The notes beneath the pieces are model-generated. The model had not been told where the DNA came from, did no database searches, and saw only the letters and a list, made by a program, of their open reading frames with translations. The translations under genes were made by a program, and so were the position numbers. DNA of 64,000 nt from contig NZ_JAMCOS010000001.1 of NCBI RefSeq assembly GCF_028069655.1, forward strand, positions 3,812,001-3,876,000, read 5' to 3'. This stretch comes from Acidovorax sp. NCPPB 4044 (GTDB taxonomy: Bacteria; Pseudomonadota; Gammaproteobacteria; Burkholderiales; Burkholderiaceae_C). Positions 37,245-46,753 of the stretch are shown here, in pieces (within the stretch, counting starts at the first letter, position 1; each line of letters begins with the position of its first letter).

Positions 37245-38147
37245 TCAATCCTTGAGGGAGTACTCTTCCATCGGCTTGTCGTTGGGGTTCGCCCAGGCAG
37301 CCTTGGTCGCATCGCTGGCCGGCAGGCCGACCTTCACGTTGTTCGGCGGAATGGGTTGCAGGAACCACTTGTCGTAGAGCTTGGCCATTTCGCCCGACTT
37401 CATCATGCCCTTGATGCTGTCGTCCACCGCCTTCTTGAAGCCTGCGTCGTCCTTGCGGATCATGATGGCGATGGGTTCCACGCTCAGCGTTTCACCGACG
37501 ATCTTGAAATCGTTCGGAGCCTTGGACTTGGCGATGTTGGAAGCCAGAATGGAACCGTCCATGATGAACGCATCGGCACGGCCGGACTCGAGCAGCAGGA
37601 AGCTGTCGGAGTGGTCCTTGCCGAACACTTCCTTGAACGTCAGGCCATCGGCGCGCTTGTTCTTGCGCAGCGTCTGCACCGAGGTGGTGCCCGTCGTCGT
37701 GGCGATGGTCTTGCCGTTCAGGTCCTTGATGCCGGCGATGCCGGAATTGGCCTTGACGGCGATACGCACTTCTTCCACGTAGGTGGTCACGGCGAAGGCC
37801 ACGTCCTTCTGGCGGGCCTGGTTGTTCGTGGTCGAGCCGCACTCGATGTCCACCGTGCCGTTCTGCACCAGCGGAATGCGGTTCTGCGAAGTCACCGGCT
37901 GGTACTTCACTTCGAGCTTGGCCAGGCCCAGCTGCTTCTGGATGTCGGAGATCACGCGGGCGCACACGTCGTAGTGGAAGCCCGTGTACTTGCCGTCGCC
38001 CAGGGTGTAGGAGAGACCGGAAGACTCGCGCACGCCTTCGGTGATGGTGCCGGAAGCCTTGACCTTGGCCAGCGTGTCGTTCGCCTGGGCGAACACGCTG
38101 CCTGCAGCGAGGGCCGTCACGGCAACTGCCAACAAATGTTTCTTCAT
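37245..38147 (-). CDS. gltI: Glutamate/aspartate-type ABC transporter, substrate-binding protein
   Basis: Periplasmic binding protein of 300 residues with a signal peptide ending in GSVFAQA. SBP family 3 motifs: FHYDVCARVISDIQKQLG and the ECGSTTNN loop typical of GltI. A strong TAAGGAG ribosome site precedes the ATG. First gene of the glt operon. Confidence 0.94.
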   Translation of the reverse strand: MKKHLLAVAVTALAAGSVFAQANDTLAKVKASGTITEGVRESSGLSYTLGDGKYTGFHYDVCARVISDIQKQLGLAKLEVKYQPVTSQNRIPLVQNGTVDIECGSTTNNQARQKDVAFAVTTYVEEVRIAVKANSGIAGIKDLNGKTIATTTGTTSVQTLRKNKRADGLTFKEVFGKDHSDSFLLLESGRADAFIMDGSILASNIAKSKAPNDFKIVGETLSVEPIAIMIRKDDAGFKKAVDDSIKGMMKSGEMAKLYDKWFLQPIPPNNVKVGLPASDATKAAWANPNDKPMEEYSLKD

Positions 38148-38267
38148 CAGAATCTCCTTAGCTTATGGATACAAGGGAAAGGCTCATTCTAGATAGACGC
38201 CTGCAAAGTACTTGCCGTTGCAGGGAATATCCCGAATGGGGGAAACACGCGTGCCGGGGCACGGGCA

Positions 38268-39158
38268 TCAGAACGGAACCTGGTCGGAGGGATATTTCCA
38301 GAATTCGCGCAACAGATAGCTCACAGGCAAGTTCAATGCCCGGTTGGCTGGCGGAATCGGCTGGTTGAACCATTTGTCGTAGATGGGGTAGATCTCGCGG
38401 CTCGTGATGAGGCGCCGCATTTCGTCGTCGACGACCTTCTTGAACTCGGCATCGCCCTTGGGCAGCATGATCGCCAGGGCTTCGGCCGTGATGAACTTGC
38501 CCACCACCTTGAGGGCCTTCGGATCGGGGCGGCTCGAGGCCAGCGCGAACAGCAGCACGTCGTCCATCGCGAAGGCATCGGCCTCGCCCTTCTCCACCAT
38601 CTCTACCGCGCGCAGGTCGTCCGGCGCTTCCAGGACGGTCATCTGCAGGGCCCGCTCACGGTTGAGCTGCTGCACCGTCTTGAGCGGCGTCGTGCCTCGG
38701 GTGGACACCAGTTTCTTGCCGGCCATGTCCTCGATACGGTCGATCGGACTGGACGCCTTGACCAGCAGGCGGGAGCCCGTGATGAAGTGGGGAATGGTGA
38801 AGGCGACGATCTGGCGGCGCTCGGCATTGTTCGTCGTGGACCCGCACTCCAGGTCGGCCCGCCCCTTGCTGATCGCGTCCATGCGCGTGACCAGATCGAC
38901 CGGCAGGTATTCGATCTCCATGTCCTTGCGGCCGGTCTTGCGGCGCACGGCCTCTGCAATCCGCTGGCACAGATCGACCGCGTAGCCTGCGGGCTGGCCC
39001 TTCGCGTCCTTGATCGAAAAAGGAATCGACGCATCGCGGTATGCCACGACCAGCTTCCCGCCCGAGGCCACGCGCTCGAGAACCCCCGCATGGGACGCCA
39101 CAGCACAGCAGAAAGCAGCCGTGCCCAGCACGGCACGCCACAGGCGAACAGGATTCAT
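38268..39158 (-). CDS. Second family 3 amino acid-binding protein next to glt operon
   Basis: 296 residues from the ATG at 39158 (39173 possible). Signal peptide about 1-21, then a GltI-like fold with GYAVDLCQRIAEAV, DLECGSTTNNAERR and PIPPANRALNLPVS near the end. It is a diverged paralogue of gltI (shared ECGSTTNN loop) with no permease of its own. It sits 120 nt upstream of gltI on the same strand and downstream of a LysR gene. It may feed the Glt permease with a different amino acid. Confidence 0.88.
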   Translation of the reverse strand: MNPVRLWRAVLGTAAFCCAVASHAGVLERVASGGKLVVAYRDASIPFSIKDAKGQPAGYAVDLCQRIAEAVRRKTGRKDMEIEYLPVDLVTRMDAISKGRADLECGSTTNNAERRQIVAFTIPHFITGSRLLVKASSPIDRIEDMAGKKLVSTRGTTPLKTVQQLNRERALQMTVLEAPDDLRAVEMVEKGEADAFAMDDVLLFALASSRPDPKALKVVGKFITAEALAIMLPKGDAEFKKVVDDEMRRLITSREIYPIYDKWFNQPIPPANRALNLPVSYLLREFWKYPSDQVPF

Positions 39159-39341
39159 GGTTTGTCTCGGCATGGAATACGAGCCGACGCAAAAACTGCG
39201 CCAGCCGGGCCTCTCTTTCAATGGCAGTTCAGTAACTACCACCCGGATGCCGGACCGGAATGTACGTCCTGTCACATCCGCTTTCCAATGCCGATTGCAG
39301 GCTTGCGTCATGCAATCGGCACATAACACCAATAGCTTACG

Positions 39342-40280
39342 CTACAGCGGCTTGTCCGTGCCGTGTGCCTGGAGATAGCTCCACAGGGATTCCGCGGTGC
39401 CTTTGATGCGCTCCTTGGCCGATGGCTTCTGCCGGTAGGCACGCACCTCCATGGCCATCTGCATGTCCTGCATGCCGTCGCGCACGGCACTCACCAGCCG
39501 GCGCGAGCGCAGTTCCTTCTTGACCGCGCTGTGCGGAAGGAACGCGATGCCATGCCCTTCCAGGGCCATGGCCTTCAGGCCTTCGGCCATGTCGGTCTCA
39601 TAGACGCGGTCCAGATGGATCGCGGTACCGGATTGTTTCAGGATCAATTCCGTCACCCGGCCCAGGTAGGCGCCCGGGGCGTAGCCGAGGTAGGGCAGCG
39701 GCTGGCCCGGCTCGCCCGGCAGCGTGTAGAGCGGCCGGCCGTCGCTGTCGGCCCGCGAATAGGGGGAGAGGATCTCCTGCCCCAGCGTGACCATGTCGTA
39801 GCGGTCGGAGTCCAGCTGAAGCGGCTGGGACGGATGGTGGTAGGCGATCAGCAGATCGCAGCCCCCCTCCACCAGGCGCAGGACGGCGTCGTGGACGTTG
39901 AGGGCGATCAGCCGGCTCTTGACGGGCCCGAAGCGATCGCGCAGCCCGGACAGCCAGGCGGGAAAGAAAGTGAAGGCCAGCGTGTGCGGGACCGCGAACT
40001 CGACCATGTCCTTGTCCGCGCTGGTGTGCGCCCGGAGCATGGCGCGCGTGTTCTGCAGCGATTGCAGGACGTCCAATGCCTCCTCGTACAGCGTCTTGCC
40101 CGCCGGCGTGAGCCGGGTGGGGTAGGAGCTTCGGTCCACGAGATCGGTCCCTGCCCAGGCTTCCAGCGCCTGGATGCGCCGCGAGAACGCGGGCTGGGTT
40201 ACGTGCCGCAGCTGCGCCGAACGGCTGAAGCTGCGCGTCTCCGCGAGGCTGACAAAATCCTCGAGCCACTTGGTTTCCAT
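39342..40280 (-). CDS. LysR-family transcriptional regulator
   Basis: 312 residues from METKWLEDF at 40280. HTH: RSFSRSAQLRHVTQPAFSRRIQALE (about 18-43), followed by a substrate-binding domain. The AFSRRIQALE helix and ETKWLEDF opening resemble the HypT/YjiE branch. Divergent from the TRAP transporter operon and followed by an amino acid-binding protein gene, so either could be its target. Confidence 0.9.
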   Translation of the reverse strand: METKWLEDFVSLAETRSFSRSAQLRHVTQPAFSRRIQALEAWAGTDLVDRSSYPTRLTPAGKTLYEEALDVLQSLQNTRAMLRAHTSADKDMVEFAVPHTLAFTFFPAWLSGLRDRFGPVKSRLIALNVHDAVLRLVEGGCDLLIAYHHPSQPLQLDSDRYDMVTLGQEILSPYSRADSDGRPLYTLPGEPGQPLPYLGYAPGAYLGRVTELILKQSGTAIHLDRVYETDMAEGLKAMALEGHGIAFLPHSAVKKELRSRRLVSAVRDGMQDMQMAMEVRAYRQKPSAKERIKGTAESLWSYLQAHGTDKPL

Positions 40281-40471
40281 GGCGCGCATTATCTGCGCGC
40301 CAGCCCGACCGTTGCCGCAGCCACTTCGGGAAACCCTGCACCAGCTTCGCGCACATCCGGTTGCACAATGCCGGGGCGCCCGACCGGCGCCCATACCGTC
40401 CAGCCCGGGGCACACGACGCCACGGCCTCCGGACCGCCGATGCCGCCCTTCGCCCGTCCGCCGCCTGCTCC

Positions 40472-41044
40472 ATGCCCGCTTCCTCATCTCCCGGCCCCGA
40501 CGCCGAAAACCGCGCCCCCGAAACCGCGCCACCCGGCACGACGCCCTCCTCCGACACCTCTCTCCCGCGATCGTTGCGCTTCGAAGACGGGATGACGGTG
40601 GCCGTCATGGCGCTGCTCGCGCTCATCACGTTCGCCAATGTGCTCGTGCGCTACTTCACCAATTCGTCCTTCGCCTGGACCGAAGAGATTTCCGTCTTCC
40701 TCATGATCGTGCTGGCCCTCGTGGCAGGTTCGGCCGCCGTGGCGCGCGACGTGCACATCCGCATCGAATATTTCGCCGAGGGCGGCTCGCCCGCGCGCCG
40801 CCGCCGTCTGGCGCGCTTCGGGGCGCTGGCGGTCGCAGTGCTGTTCGCGGGGATCGCCGTCCTGAGCGCCCGGGTCGCGTGGGACGACTGGCGCTTCGGC
40901 GAAACGTCGCCCGGCATCGGCGTACCGCAATGGTGGTACTCGGCCTGGTTGCCGGTGCTCTCGGCGCTGATCACCTTCCGCGCCATCGGCCTGCTGCGCC
41001 GCCGCAGTGCCGCAGATGCCACTCCACAGGACGCACAGCCATGA
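40472..41044 (+). CDS. TRAP transporter small permease (DctQ)
   Basis: 190 residues from the ATG at 40472, with four membrane helices from about residue 42 and the family motif FAWTEEISVFLMIVLALVAGSAAVARDVHIRIEYF. The N-terminal 38 residues are Pro/Thr-rich and cytoplasmic. Its stop overlaps the DctM start (ATGA). Confidence 0.9.
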   Translation: MPASSSPGPDAENRAPETAPPGTTPSSDTSLPRSLRFEDGMTVAVMALLALITFANVLVRYFTNSSFAWTEEISVFLMIVLALVAGSAAVARDVHIRIEYFAEGGSPARRRRLARFGALAVAVLFAGIAVLSARVAWDDWRFGETSPGIGVPQWWYSAWLPVLSALITFRAIGLLRRRSAADATPQDAQP

Positions 41045-42339
41045 TCGCGGCACTGTTGTTCGCGGTGTTCCTGGGCATGATGGCCGCCGGCGTGCCCATC
41101 GGGGCGGCGCTGGGGCTGGCCGGCACGGCCGCCATCGCCATCGCCAATGCCGAAAGCCCCTGGTTCGGACTGCTGGCCGTGCCGCAGAATTTCTATGCGG
41201 GGCTCGGCAAGTACCCACTGCTGGCCATCCCCATGTTCGTCCTGGTCGGTTCGATCTTCGACCGCTCCGGCGTGGCCCTGCGCCTCGTGAACTTCGCGGT
41301 GGCCATCGTGGGTCGCGGGCCGGGCATGCTGCCGCTCGTCGCCATCGCCGTGGCGATGTTCCTCGGCGGCATCTCGGGCTCGGGGCCCGCCAACGCGGCG
41401 GCCGTCGGCGGCGTGATGATCGCGGCCATGTCCCGCGCCGGCTATCCCGGCTCCTTCTCGGCAAGCGTGGTGGGCGCCGCCGCCGCCACGGACATCCTGA
41501 TTCCGCCGTCGGTGGCCTTCATCATCTATTCGGTGCTGGTTCCCGGCGCCTCCGTGCCGGCCCTGTTCGCGGCCGGCATGGTGCCCGGCGTGCTGGCCGG
41601 CATCGCGCTCGTCGTGCCGGCCGTGTGGCTGGCGCGGCGCCACCGCATGGGCGCATTGGAAGCCACGATGCCCCGCCCGCCATTCTGGAAAAGCCTGCGC
41701 GAGGCCGCCTGGGGCCTGGCTGCGCCGGTGCTGATCCTGGGCGGCATGCGCGCTGGGTGGTTCACGCCGACCGAGGCGGCCGTCGTCGCCGTGTTCTATG
41801 GCCTTTTCGTGGGCATGTGCATCCACCGCACGATCGGTATCCGCGACCTGTTTCCGATCCTTCGCGAGGCGGGCGAACTTTCGGCGGTGATCCTGCTGGT
41901 GGTGTCGCTGGCAGGCATCTTCGCGTTCTCTCTGTCGACGCTGGGCGTGATCGATCCGATCGCCAACGCCATCGTGAATTCGGGCCTGGGCGAGTGGGGC
42001 GTGCTGTCGCTGCTCATCCTGCTGCTGATCACCGTGGGCATGTTCCTGGACGGCATCTCGATCTTCCTGATCTTCGTGCCCCTGCTGCTGCCCATCATGC
42101 AGCACTACCAGTGGGACCCCGTGTGGTTCGGGGTGATCCTCACGCTCAAGGTGGCGCTGGGCCAGTTCACTCCACCGCTGGCGGTGAACCTCATGGTTTC
42201 GTGCCGCATCGCAGGCGTGCGCATGGAATCCACCGTGCGCTGGGTGGGGCCGATGCTGCTGGCCATGTTCCTCGTGATGGTCGCCGTGATCGCCTTCCCG
42301 CAACTGGCCCTGTGGCTGCCGGCCCGCCTGGGCTACTGA
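41041..42339 (+). CDS. TRAP transporter large permease (DctM)
   Basis: 432 residues and about 12 membrane helices, a sodium-coupled C4-dicarboxylate or related acid carrier. Conserved GVPIGAALGLAG, FLGGISGSGPANAAAVGGVMI, ATDILIPPSVAFIIYS and ALGQFTPPLAVNLMVS are present. Overlaps dctQ by 4 nt and is followed by dctP. Confidence 0.95.
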   Translation: MIAALLFAVFLGMMAAGVPIGAALGLAGTAAIAIANAESPWFGLLAVPQNFYAGLGKYPLLAIPMFVLVGSIFDRSGVALRLVNFAVAIVGRGPGMLPLVAIAVAMFLGGISGSGPANAAAVGGVMIAAMSRAGYPGSFSASVVGAAAATDILIPPSVAFIIYSVLVPGASVPALFAAGMVPGVLAGIALVVPAVWLARRHRMGALEATMPRPPFWKSLREAAWGLAAPVLILGGMRAGWFTPTEAAVVAVFYGLFVGMCIHRTIGIRDLFPILREAGELSAVILLVVSLAGIFAFSLSTLGVIDPIANAIVNSGLGEWGVLSLLILLLITVGMFLDGISIFLIFVPLLLPIMQHYQWDPVWFGVILTLKVALGQFTPPLAVNLMVSCRIAGVRMESTVRWVGPMLLAMFLVMVAVIAFPQLALWLPARLGY

Positions 42340-42396
42340 TACCGCGCCCCGACCGGCGCTTCCCTTTCCGAACAAGACCTGACAAGGAGACGATCC

Positions 42397-43431
42397 ATGC
42401 AACTGCGCACCTTTCTCGCCACCGCCGTGGCGGCCGCGGCCACCCTCGCTTTCTCCGCGGCCCCTGCCTTCGCGCAGAACTACAAGAGCGAATACCGCAT
42501 GTCGCTGGTGCTCGGCACGGCGTTCCCCTGGGGCAAGGGCGGCGAACTCTGGGCCAACAAGGTGCGTGAGCGCACGCAGGGCCGCATCAACATCAAGCTC
42601 TACCCGGGCGTGTCGCTCATCCAGGGCGACCAGACCCGCGAGTTCAGCGCGTTGCGCCAGGGCGTGATCGACATGGCCGTGGGCTCCACCATCAACTGGT
42701 CACCCCAGGTGAAGGCGCTCAACCTGTTCTCCCTGCCCTTCCTCTTCCCGGACTACGCGTCCGTGGACACCGTCACGCAAGGCGAGGTCGGCCAGAGCAT
42801 CTTCCAGACCCTCGAAAAGGCGGGCGTGGTGCCGCTCGCCTGGGGCGAGAACGGCTACCGCGAGATCTCCAACTCCAAGAAACCCATCAAGAGTCCGGCC
42901 GACCTCAAGGGGATGAAGATCCGCGTCGTCGGCTCGCCACTCTTCCTCGACACATTCACGGCCCTGGGCGCGAATCCCACGCAGATGAGCTGGGCCGATG
43001 CACAGCCGGCCATGGCGAGCGGTGCAGTGGACGGCCAGGAGAATCCCGTGTCCGTGTACATGGCCGCCAAGCTCTACACCGTCGCGCAGAAGCACATCAC
43101 GATGTGGGGCTACATGAACGATCCGTTGATCTTCGTGGTCAACAAGGAAATCTGGAACTCCTGGACGCCCGCCGACCGCGACATCGTCCGGCAGGCCGCC
43201 CTGGACGCCGGCAAGGAGCAGATCGCCATTGCACGCAAGGGAATGATCGAAGCCGACAAGCCCCTGCTCAAGGAAATCGCCAGCCATGGCGTCACAGTGA
43301 CGCAGCTCAGCCCCGCGGAGCGCGAGGCCTTCGTCCAGGCCACCCGTCCGGTCTTCGCGAAATGGAAGGGCCAGATCGGTGCCGACCTCGTGTCCGCCGC
43401 CGAAAAGGCCGTGGCCTCCCGCAAGCCTTGA
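42397..43431 (+). CDS. TRAP transporter substrate-binding protein (DctP)
   Basis: Periplasmic receptor of 344 residues with a signal peptide ending in APAFAQN. The carboxylate-binding Arg region is in GMKIRVVGSPLFLDTFTALGANPTQMSW. An AAGGAG ribosome site lies before the ATG. Third gene of the TRAP operon; ligand not determinable. Confidence 0.94.
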   Translation: MQLRTFLATAVAAAATLAFSAAPAFAQNYKSEYRMSLVLGTAFPWGKGGELWANKVRERTQGRINIKLYPGVSLIQGDQTREFSALRQGVIDMAVGSTINWSPQVKALNLFSLPFLFPDYASVDTVTQGEVGQSIFQTLEKAGVVPLAWGENGYREISNSKKPIKSPADLKGMKIRVVGSPLFLDTFTALGANPTQMSWADAQPAMASGAVDGQENPVSVYMAAKLYTVAQKHITMWGYMNDPLIFVVNKEIWNSWTPADRDIVRQAALDAGKEQIAIARKGMIEADKPLLKEIASHGVTVTQLSPAEREAFVQATRPVFAKWKGQIGADLVSAAEKAVASRKP

Positions 43432-43465
43432 CGGGGCCACGGAGAACCACGTTGCTTCCAGCGCC

Positions 43466-43486
43466 AGGGCCCCGGGGTGGGGCCCT
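43466..43486. terminator. Hairpin between convergent TRAP and ABC genes
   Basis: Perfect 8-bp stem AGGGCCCC / GGGGCCCT with a 5-nt loop, in the 57-nt gap between dctP and the ABC exporter. No clear U-run. Confidence 0.45.
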
Positions 43487-43488
43487 CC

Positions 43489-45312
43489 TCAGGCCGACTC
43501 GTGCGCCTGCTGGCGCCACATGTCGGCGTACCGCGCGCCCCGCGCCAGCAACTGCGCGTGGGTACCCCGCTCCACGATGCGCCCGGAATCCATCACGAGG
43601 ATCTCGTGCGCATCCACCACCGTGGAAAGCCGGTGCGCGATGACCAGCACCGTCTTGCCCTGCGCCGCACTGCGCAGCTCTGCCTGGATCGCCCGTTCAT
43701 TGGCCGTGTCCAGCGCGGACGTGGCCTCGTCGAAGACGAGGATGGGCGGATTCTTCAGCAGCGTGCGGGCGATGGCCACGCGCTGCTTCTCGCCCCCTGA
43801 GAGCTTCAGCCCCCGCTCCCCAACCTGCGCGGCATAGCCCGCCGGGAGTCCGGCGATGAAATCGTGGATGCGGGCCGCTCGGGCAGCGGCCTCCACCTCG
43901 TCGTGGGACGCGCCGGGGCGCCCGTAGGCGATGTTGTAGGCGATCGTTTCGTTGAACAGCACCGTGTCCTGCGGCACCGCCCCGACGGCGCGGCGCAGGC
44001 TGTCCTGCGTGACTTCGCGGATGTCCTGCCCGTCCAATGCGATGCGCCCCTGCTGCACGTCGTAGAACCGGAACAGCAACCGCGCGAGCGTGGACTTTCC
44101 CGAGCCCGACGGCCCCACCACCGCCACGGTCCTGCCCGAGGGGATCTCGAAATCGATGCCATGCAGGATAGGCCGTGCGGGCTCGTAGGCAAAGTGCACG
44201 TTCTCGAAGCGCAGGGAAGGCGGGGCGTCGCCCAGGACCAGCGGCTGCGCGCCGGGCGCATCGCGCACTTCCCGCTCGCGGTCCATCAGCGTGAACATCT
44301 TGTCGAGATCGGTCAGGCTCTGCTTGATCTCCCGGTAGATCACGCCGAGGAAGTTGAGCGGAATGTAGAGCTGGATCATGAAGGCGTTGACCATGACCAG
44401 ATCGCCCAGCGTCATCCGGCCGTCGGCCACGCCCTGCGCCGCGCGCCACAGCATCGCCACCAGCGCCGTGGCAATGATGAGCTGCTGCCCGGTATTGAGC
44501 AGCGACAGCGAGGTCTGGCTCTTCAGGCGCGCACGGCGCAGCCGTTCCAGGCTCTCGTCGTAGCGGTCCACCTCGAAGGCTTCGTTGTTGAAGTACTTGA
44601 CGGTTTCGTAGTTCAGCAGCGAATCCACCGCTTTCGTGTGGGCGGCGGAATCGAAGGCATTGGCCTCCCGGCGAAAGCGCGTGCGCCATTCGGTCAGCAG
44701 CACGGTGAAGAGGATGTAGAGCGCCAAGGCGCCCAGGGTGATCCACGCGAACCAGGCATCGAATTTCCCGCCCAGCACCGCCAACACCAGGAACACTTCG
44801 ATCAACGTCGCGCCGATGTTGAACAGCGTGAAAGAGATCAGCGATTCGATGCCACGCACGCCGCGTTCGATGTCGCGCGTCATGCCGCCGGTCTGCCGCT
44901 CCAGATGGAAGCGCAGGCTGAGCGCATGCAGGTGCTCGAAGGTCTGCAGCGCGATGCGGCGGGCCGCGCCCTGTGTCGCCTTGGCGAAGACCAGCTCACG
45001 CAATTCCGTGAAAACCGATGTGCTGAGGCGAAGCAACCCGTATGCCGCCAACAGGGAAACCGGCACCACGACCAGCGCGGCAGCCGTTCCCGGCGCAAGC
45101 GCCATGGCATCCACGATGCGCTTGAGCAGCAGCGGCACGCCGACGTTGGCCAACTTGGCCAACAGCACGAAGACCAGCGCCGCCAGCACGCGCCAGCGGT
45201 AATGGAGCAGGTAGGGAATGAGGCGGGCCAGCGTGGCCCGATCGCTGCGCGGCGCAGCGGTGGCTTGCGCCGCCATCGAGGGAGGGTGGGGGGAATCGCC
45301 GTGGGGGCGCAT
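43489..45312 (-). CDS. Atm1/HMT1-type ABC exporter (fused membrane and ATPase domains)
   Basis: Half-transporter of 607 residues from the ATG at 45312 (TTG at 45321 possible). Six membrane helices (about 30-330) contain the Atm1-family loops (LNYETVKYFNNEAFEVDRYD). ATPase: Walker [10 protein letters not shown], signature LSGGEKQRVAIAR, Walker B ILVFDEATSALD. Atm1-type exporters handle glutathione-linked metal or sulfur species. Divergent from a thioesterase gene 43 nt away. Confidence 0.93.
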   Translation of the reverse strand: MRPHGDSPHPPSMAAQATAAPRSDRATLARLIPYLLHYRWRVLAALVFVLLAKLANVGVPLLLKRIVDAMALAPGTAAALVVVPVSLLAAYGLLRLSTSVFTELRELVFAKATQGAARRIALQTFEHLHALSLRFHLERQTGGMTRDIERGVRGIESLISFTLFNIGATLIEVFLVLAVLGGKFDAWFAWITLGALALYILFTVLLTEWRTRFRREANAFDSAAHTKAVDSLLNYETVKYFNNEAFEVDRYDESLERLRRARLKSQTSLSLLNTGQQLIIATALVAMLWRAAQGVADGRMTLGDLVMVNAFMIQLYIPLNFLGVIYREIKQSLTDLDKMFTLMDREREVRDAPGAQPLVLGDAPPSLRFENVHFAYEPARPILHGIDFEIPSGRTVAVVGPSGSGKSTLARLLFRFYDVQQGRIALDGQDIREVTQDSLRRAVGAVPQDTVLFNETIAYNIAYGRPGASHDEVEAAARAARIHDFIAGLPAGYAAQVGERGLKLSGGEKQRVAIARTLLKNPPILVFDEATSALDTANERAIQAELRSAAQGKTVLVIAHRLSTVVDAHEILVMDSGRIVERGTHAQLLARGARYADMWRQQAHESA

Positions 45313-45355
45313 GGGGGACAATCCCGGTCGTTGTTCTTACCGAGAGATTGTGCCC

Positions 45356-45811
45356 ATGACCTCCACTCCTGCTGCGCAGAGTGCCTTGCCAACGGACAAG
45401 GAGCTTGTGCTGAAAGTGATCCCGATGCCGGCGGACTGCAACGCCAATGGCGACATCTTCGGAGGCTGGGTGATGGCGCAGGTGGATCTTGCAGGGTCGG
45501 TACTGCCAGCGCGCCATGTGCAGGGCCGCATGGCCACGGTCGCGGTCAACGAATTCGTCTTCAAGCAACCCGTGCGCGTGGGAGACATCCTGTCGTTCTT
45601 CTCTACCGTCGCGCGCATCGGCCGCACGTCCGTGACGGTCGAGGTGGAGGTCTATGCCGAGCGGTTCGCTGCGCAGGGACGCTATGTGAAAGTGACGGAG
45701 GCACGGCTCACCTATGTGGCCATCGATGCCTCCGGCCGCCCGCGGCCGATTCCCCGCGATGCGTCCACGACCTCACCGCCCACTGCGGAGAGCGGCAGCC
45801 CCTCGGCCTGA
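45356..45811 (+). CDS. YciA-type acyl-CoA thioesterase
   Basis: Hotdog-fold thioesterase of 151 residues that hydrolyses acyl-CoA. The active-site helix segment NANGDIFGGWVMAQVD (about 30-45) and ATVAVNEFVFKQPVRVGD are typical of YciA. The longer open frame upstream would overlap the divergent ABC gene, so the ATG at 45356 is preferred. Confidence 0.92.
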   Translation: MTSTPAAQSALPTDKELVLKVIPMPADCNANGDIFGGWVMAQVDLAGSVLPARHVQGRMATVAVNEFVFKQPVRVGDILSFFSTVARIGRTSVTVEVEVYAERFAAQGRYVKVTEARLTYVAIDASGRPRPIPRDASTTSPPTAESGSPSA

Positions 45812-45918
45812 CGAAGGCGCCTGCCACGGAGGCGGGGCATGCGGCGGCAGGCCTCCCTGCGGGATCCACTGGCCGGCAGCACTGCCGGGCCGAAAGGAAC
45901 CGCCATGGCCTGCCATTC

Positions 45919-45950
45919 AGAAGGCCGCAGGGTCGCCTGCGGGCCTTCTT
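45919..45950. terminator. Hairpin between thioesterase and bactofilin genes
   Basis: Near-perfect stem AGAAGGCC-GCAGG / CCTGCGGGCCTTCT with one bulge and a 4-nt loop, ending in CTT on the + side. Likely bidirectional for two convergent genes. Confidence 0.6.
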
Positions 45951-45984
45951 GCCGGAGTCCCACGCCCCCGGCTCTGTGCAACGG

Positions 45985-46572
45985 TCAGGCCGCCAGTGGC
46001 TGGGCCTCGCTGCGGGACAGGGTGTTGTTGCTGCCCGCATTGCCGGTGCTGTGGGAGCGCAGCGCTCCCGACGTACCGGCTTCGATTTCGCCGGCGAGCT
46101 GGCCGCCTTCTTCGATCACGACCTTGCCGTAGCGGATCTTGCCGTTGACCTTGCCCGTGCTGTAGATCACCAGTTTCTGCCGCACTGTGAGCGTGCCGTC
46201 GAATTCGCCGTGGATCTCGGCGATGTCGATCTCAGCGGAGCCCCGGAATGCGCCCTGCTCCGCGATCTGGATGACGCGCGAATCCATCGTGGCTTCGACC
46301 GTGCCCTCCACCACGAGCGTGTCGCAGTCGGTGATTTCGACGCCCTTGAGCTTGATGTTGGGGCCGACGGTGAGCTTGCTGCCCACGCCTTCGCCGGGAG
46401 GTGTGGCAGAGGTGCCGGCCGCTGGCTTGCCGCTGCTCACGGAATGGGATGGGGCAGCACTGGTACCGGCGCCGCTGGCGGCGCTTCCAGCGCCACCCAG
46501 CACCGAAGTGGGCTGGCGGGGCTGGAAGGAATCGGGTTCACGCTTGCCAAAGAAAGGGTTTTGCACGGCCAT
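45985..46572 (-). CDS. Second bactofilin
   Basis: 195 residues from an ATG with an AAGGAG ribosome site. An N-terminal disordered segment (1-62, Gly/Ser/Ala-rich after MAVQNPFFGKREPD) precedes the bactofilin beta-helix (about 63-165: LVVEGTVEATMDSRVIQI, GAFRGSAEIDIAEIHGEFDG, TGKVNGKIRYGKVVIEEGG). It differs from the 133-residue bactofilin near erpA by its longer tails. Isolated from obvious partners; the next gene upstream is a Bug receptor. Confidence 0.9.
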   Translation of the reverse strand: MAVQNPFFGKREPDSFQPRQPTSVLGGAGSAASGAGTSAAPSHSVSSGKPAAGTSATPPGEGVGSKLTVGPNIKLKGVEITDCDTLVVEGTVEATMDSRVIQIAEQGAFRGSAEIDIAEIHGEFDGTLTVRQKLVIYSTGKVNGKIRYGKVVIEEGGQLAGEIEAGTSGALRSHSTGNAGSNNTLSRSEAQPLAA

Positions 46573-46753
46573 CAGATCTCCTTGGAAAAAGTTCACTGAT
46601 GCTAGGAGCCACTCCGCAACGAAAATCCACGCGTTACGCAAGAACGGTAACGAAACCCTTCGGTGGTTGCATGCACTTGCAGGGCTTGCAGCGTCATACA
46701 GCACCGACAGGGCGGGTCGGCATTCGCTGCGACACGATGTCAGCCGATGCCCA

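Noticed and set aside
38225..38245. GGGAATATCCC as an operator for gltI
   Set aside because: Only four pairs are symmetric, and no second copy is seen.
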